6,020 nt of DNA from Archangium sp. (GTDB lineage: Bacteria > Myxococcota > Myxococcia > Myxococcales > Myxococcaceae), in contig JAEUJR010000285.1 of the NCBI GenBank assembly GCA_016793585.1, positions 1 to 6,020 on the forward strand, written 5' to 3'. Shown piece by piece: positions 4,749 to 6,020 of this stretch. How positions within the stretch are numbered: the first letter of the stretch is position 1; every line of letters starts with the position of its first letter. The position numbers and the translations under genes were made by a program. The notes under the pieces are model-generated. The model saw nothing but the letters and a program-made list of their open reading frames with translations, was not told the origin of the DNA and made no database searches.

Positions 4749-6020
4749 ATGTCCGCTCCCGTCGTCTGCCCATCGTGTTCGCGCGTCTTCCCGCCGACGC
4801 TGACGGCGTGCCCGCAATGCGGCTGGGAGACCGAGCTGAGCGCCGAGCACCGCCGCACGAAGCAGATGGCGGTCGAGCAGCTGCCGATGCGTCTGGCGAA
4901 GATCGAGCTGGTGAAGGAAGCGCCGAGAGCCGAGCCGCGCCTCGAGCTGCCTCCCGAACAAGCAGACACCGCCGCCCTTCGTCTGCCCGATGACGAGCCG
5001 ACCGACACGCACCCTGCGGCCACGTTGCGGCTGCCCGACGAGGCGCCACCGCTGCGGCTTCCCGGTGAAGCGTCGAGCCCGACGTCACGCGCAGCCAGTG
5101 GGGCCCAGCTGCAGTCGCTCGGTGAGGTGGAATCGAGCGCCGCGTCACTCGAGCTGCCGTCTGATGGAACCGACGAGCCACGACCTGCGCCGCTGGCTCG
5201 CGCCTCGGCGGCTCGTCTGCCCCCCGTCAGCCGTGCGCCCCGCGAGCGCGCACCGCTCGCCCTGCCCGGCTGGTTGACCGAGCCGCTCGATCCCTCCGCA
5301 GGCCTGGGGCTTGCGCTGACGAGCCCCCTCGCGGTGCTCGTCGCCATCGACGCGATCACCGCTGGCCGTCCCGAGGTGTCTGCCGCGCCGCTATGGATCT
5401 CGCTGCTCGCGCTGCTGGCCGCGAGCGCGGGCTTCGTGCAACTGCACCGTGGCGCCGTGCCGGCCTCGGCCCTCGCCGGCCTGGTGCTGGCGGTCACCTC
5501 GACGCAACGGCCGGCCCTCGCGATCACCTTCGTGCTCTGGGCCCTCGCGACCGTCGCCGTCTCGCTGTGGCCCCGGGCGCGAGGCACCGCCCTGGCAGGA
5601 GGCCTCGCATCGCTCGCCCTGTTCGCCCCGCCCGCGCTCGACGGCTTTCGCGAGCGACCGCTGCTCGGCGAGCTGCGCGCGGGTGATCGCTCGGAGCCGT
5701 TGCGGGCGCCCATGGTCGACCAGGCGACGGGGCTGCAGCTGCCGACCGGCACACCGTCGCTGCGCGTGATGGCGTCGACGCCGGGCCGAACGCGAATGGT
5801 CGACGCAGCGCTCGGGCTCGAGCTCGACCTGCTCGCGCTGCCCCGCGATCGCGCCCTCGACTCTGCGATGACCGACGCGCAGCTGTGGCTCACCGAACAG
5901 GGGCTGTCGCGCGTGGCGATGGGGCCGCTCGTCGACCAGCGGGGCCTCTTCGACGCAGCCACCCAGGCAGACTTCTCGGCCATGCTCGGCCGCGCGCGCA
6001 TCTCGGGGCTCCTCCGCGTC
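4749..6020 (+). CDS. zinc-ribbon, multi-pass membrane protein, unknown function (3' end outside window)
   Basis: The frame is open for 424 codons from the ATG at 4749 to the window edge, with no stop. Residues 1-25 form a zinc ribbon with Cys7-x-x-Cys10 and Cys21-x-x-Cys24 (CPSC and CPQC). Residues 30-175 are Pro/Ala/Glu-rich and probably disordered, with five copies of a Leu-Arg/Glu-Leu-Pro motif. Four or five membrane segments follow, about 187-203, 214-232, 237-251, 255-276 and 279-297. After residue 298 a soluble domain begins and continues past the edge. The first segment lies well inside the protein, so the zinc ribbon is presumably cytoplasmic. This layout is common among uncharacterised myxobacterial membrane proteins, and I cannot name a family. 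No Shine-Dalgarno site is visible. It follows the operon by 37 bases but shows no functional link to the microcompartment. Confidence 0.8.
   Translation, partial: MSAPVVCPSCSRVFPPTLTACPQCGWETELSAEHRRTKQMAVEQLPMRLAKIELVKEAPRAEPRLELPPEQADTAALRLPDDEPTDTHPAATLRLPDEAPPLRLPGEASSPTSRAASGAQLQSLGEVESSAASLELPSDGTDEPRPAPLARASAARLPPVSRAPRERAPLALPGWLTEPLDPSAGLGLALTSPLAVLVAIDAITAGRPEVSAAPLWISLLALLAASAGFVQLHRGAVPASALAGLVLAVTSTQRPALAITFVLWALATVAVSLWPRARGTALAGGLASLALFAPPALDGFRERPLLGELRAGDRSEPLRAPMVDQATGLQLPTGTPSLRVMASTPGRTRMVDAALGLELDLLALPRDRALDSAMTDAQLWLTEQGLSRVAMGPLVDQRGLFDAATQADFSAMLGRARISGLLRV
4941..5165 (+). repeat. five LxLP motifs in the linker of the zinc-ribbon membrane protein
   Basis: The linker carries LELPPE (65-70), LRLPDD (77-82), LRLPDE (93-98), LRLPGE (102-107) and LELPSD (134-139). 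Each is Leu-Arg/Glu-Leu-Pro followed by a small or acidic residue and then an acidic residue. The DNA copies differ at several bases, so the protein motif and not the DNA looks conserved. It may be a short binding motif or drift in a low-complexity linker. Confidence 0.55.

Noticed and set aside
4037..6001. Long leftward open frame of 654 codons opposite the last two genes
   Set aside because: It is Ser/Arg/Ala-rich low complexity with no domain, and lies antisense to a clear BMC-T gene and to the zinc-ribbon membrane gene. High GC removes stops on the opposite strand, which explains its length.

Overview
This is a GC-rich window from a bacterium that is probably a myxobacterium (Myxococcota). 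The inference rests on the central gene cluster. Its gene order and protein signatures match, as I recall them, the bacterial microcompartment (BMC) locus of Haliangium ochraceum (Hoch_5816 to Hoch_5812). It is not that species' own sequence: residues differ throughout, and one extra small gene is present that I do not remember there.

Layout. (1) Positions 1-802 hold the first 24 codons of a leftward gene with a membrane or signal N-terminus, then a rightward gene for a probable exported six-cysteine protein of unknown function. (2) Positions 796-1098 hold a leftward gene for a 100-residue protein that is one third histidine and is built of three similar modules. Its end overlaps the end of the previous gene by 7 bases. 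(3) A 112-base divergent gap, 1099-1210, carries a good sigma-70-type promoter pointing right. (4) Positions 1211-4711 are a compact rightward operon: double-stacked (permuted) BMC-T shell protein, BMC-H hexamer protein, BMC-P vertex protein, an unrecognised 71-residue protein overlapping both neighbours by 4 bases, a CoA-acylating aldehyde dehydrogenase of the PduP/EutE type with an N-terminal encapsulation helix, and a single-layer BMC-T shell protein. (5) From 4749 off the right edge runs a gene for a zinc-ribbon, multi-pass membrane protein of unknown function.

How the genes work together. The operon encodes every tile type needed to close a BMC shell: hexamers, two kinds of trimer and pentamers. 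It also encodes one core enzyme, which would convert an aldehyde plus CoA and NAD+ to acyl-CoA and NADH inside the shell. No aldehyde-producing enzyme, alcohol dehydrogenase or phosphotransacylase lies in the window. The substrate therefore cannot be read from this sequence. In H. ochraceum a deoxyribose-phosphate aldolase is thought to supply acetaldehyde, so a similar enzyme may lie elsewhere in this genome.

Most worth following up are the doubly coupled 71-residue gene inside the operon, a Cys-x-x-Cys pair in the double-stacked BMC-T, and the His-rich protein sharing the divergent control region with the operon. I saw no tRNA or rRNA gene, CRISPR array, insertion sequence or attachment site.
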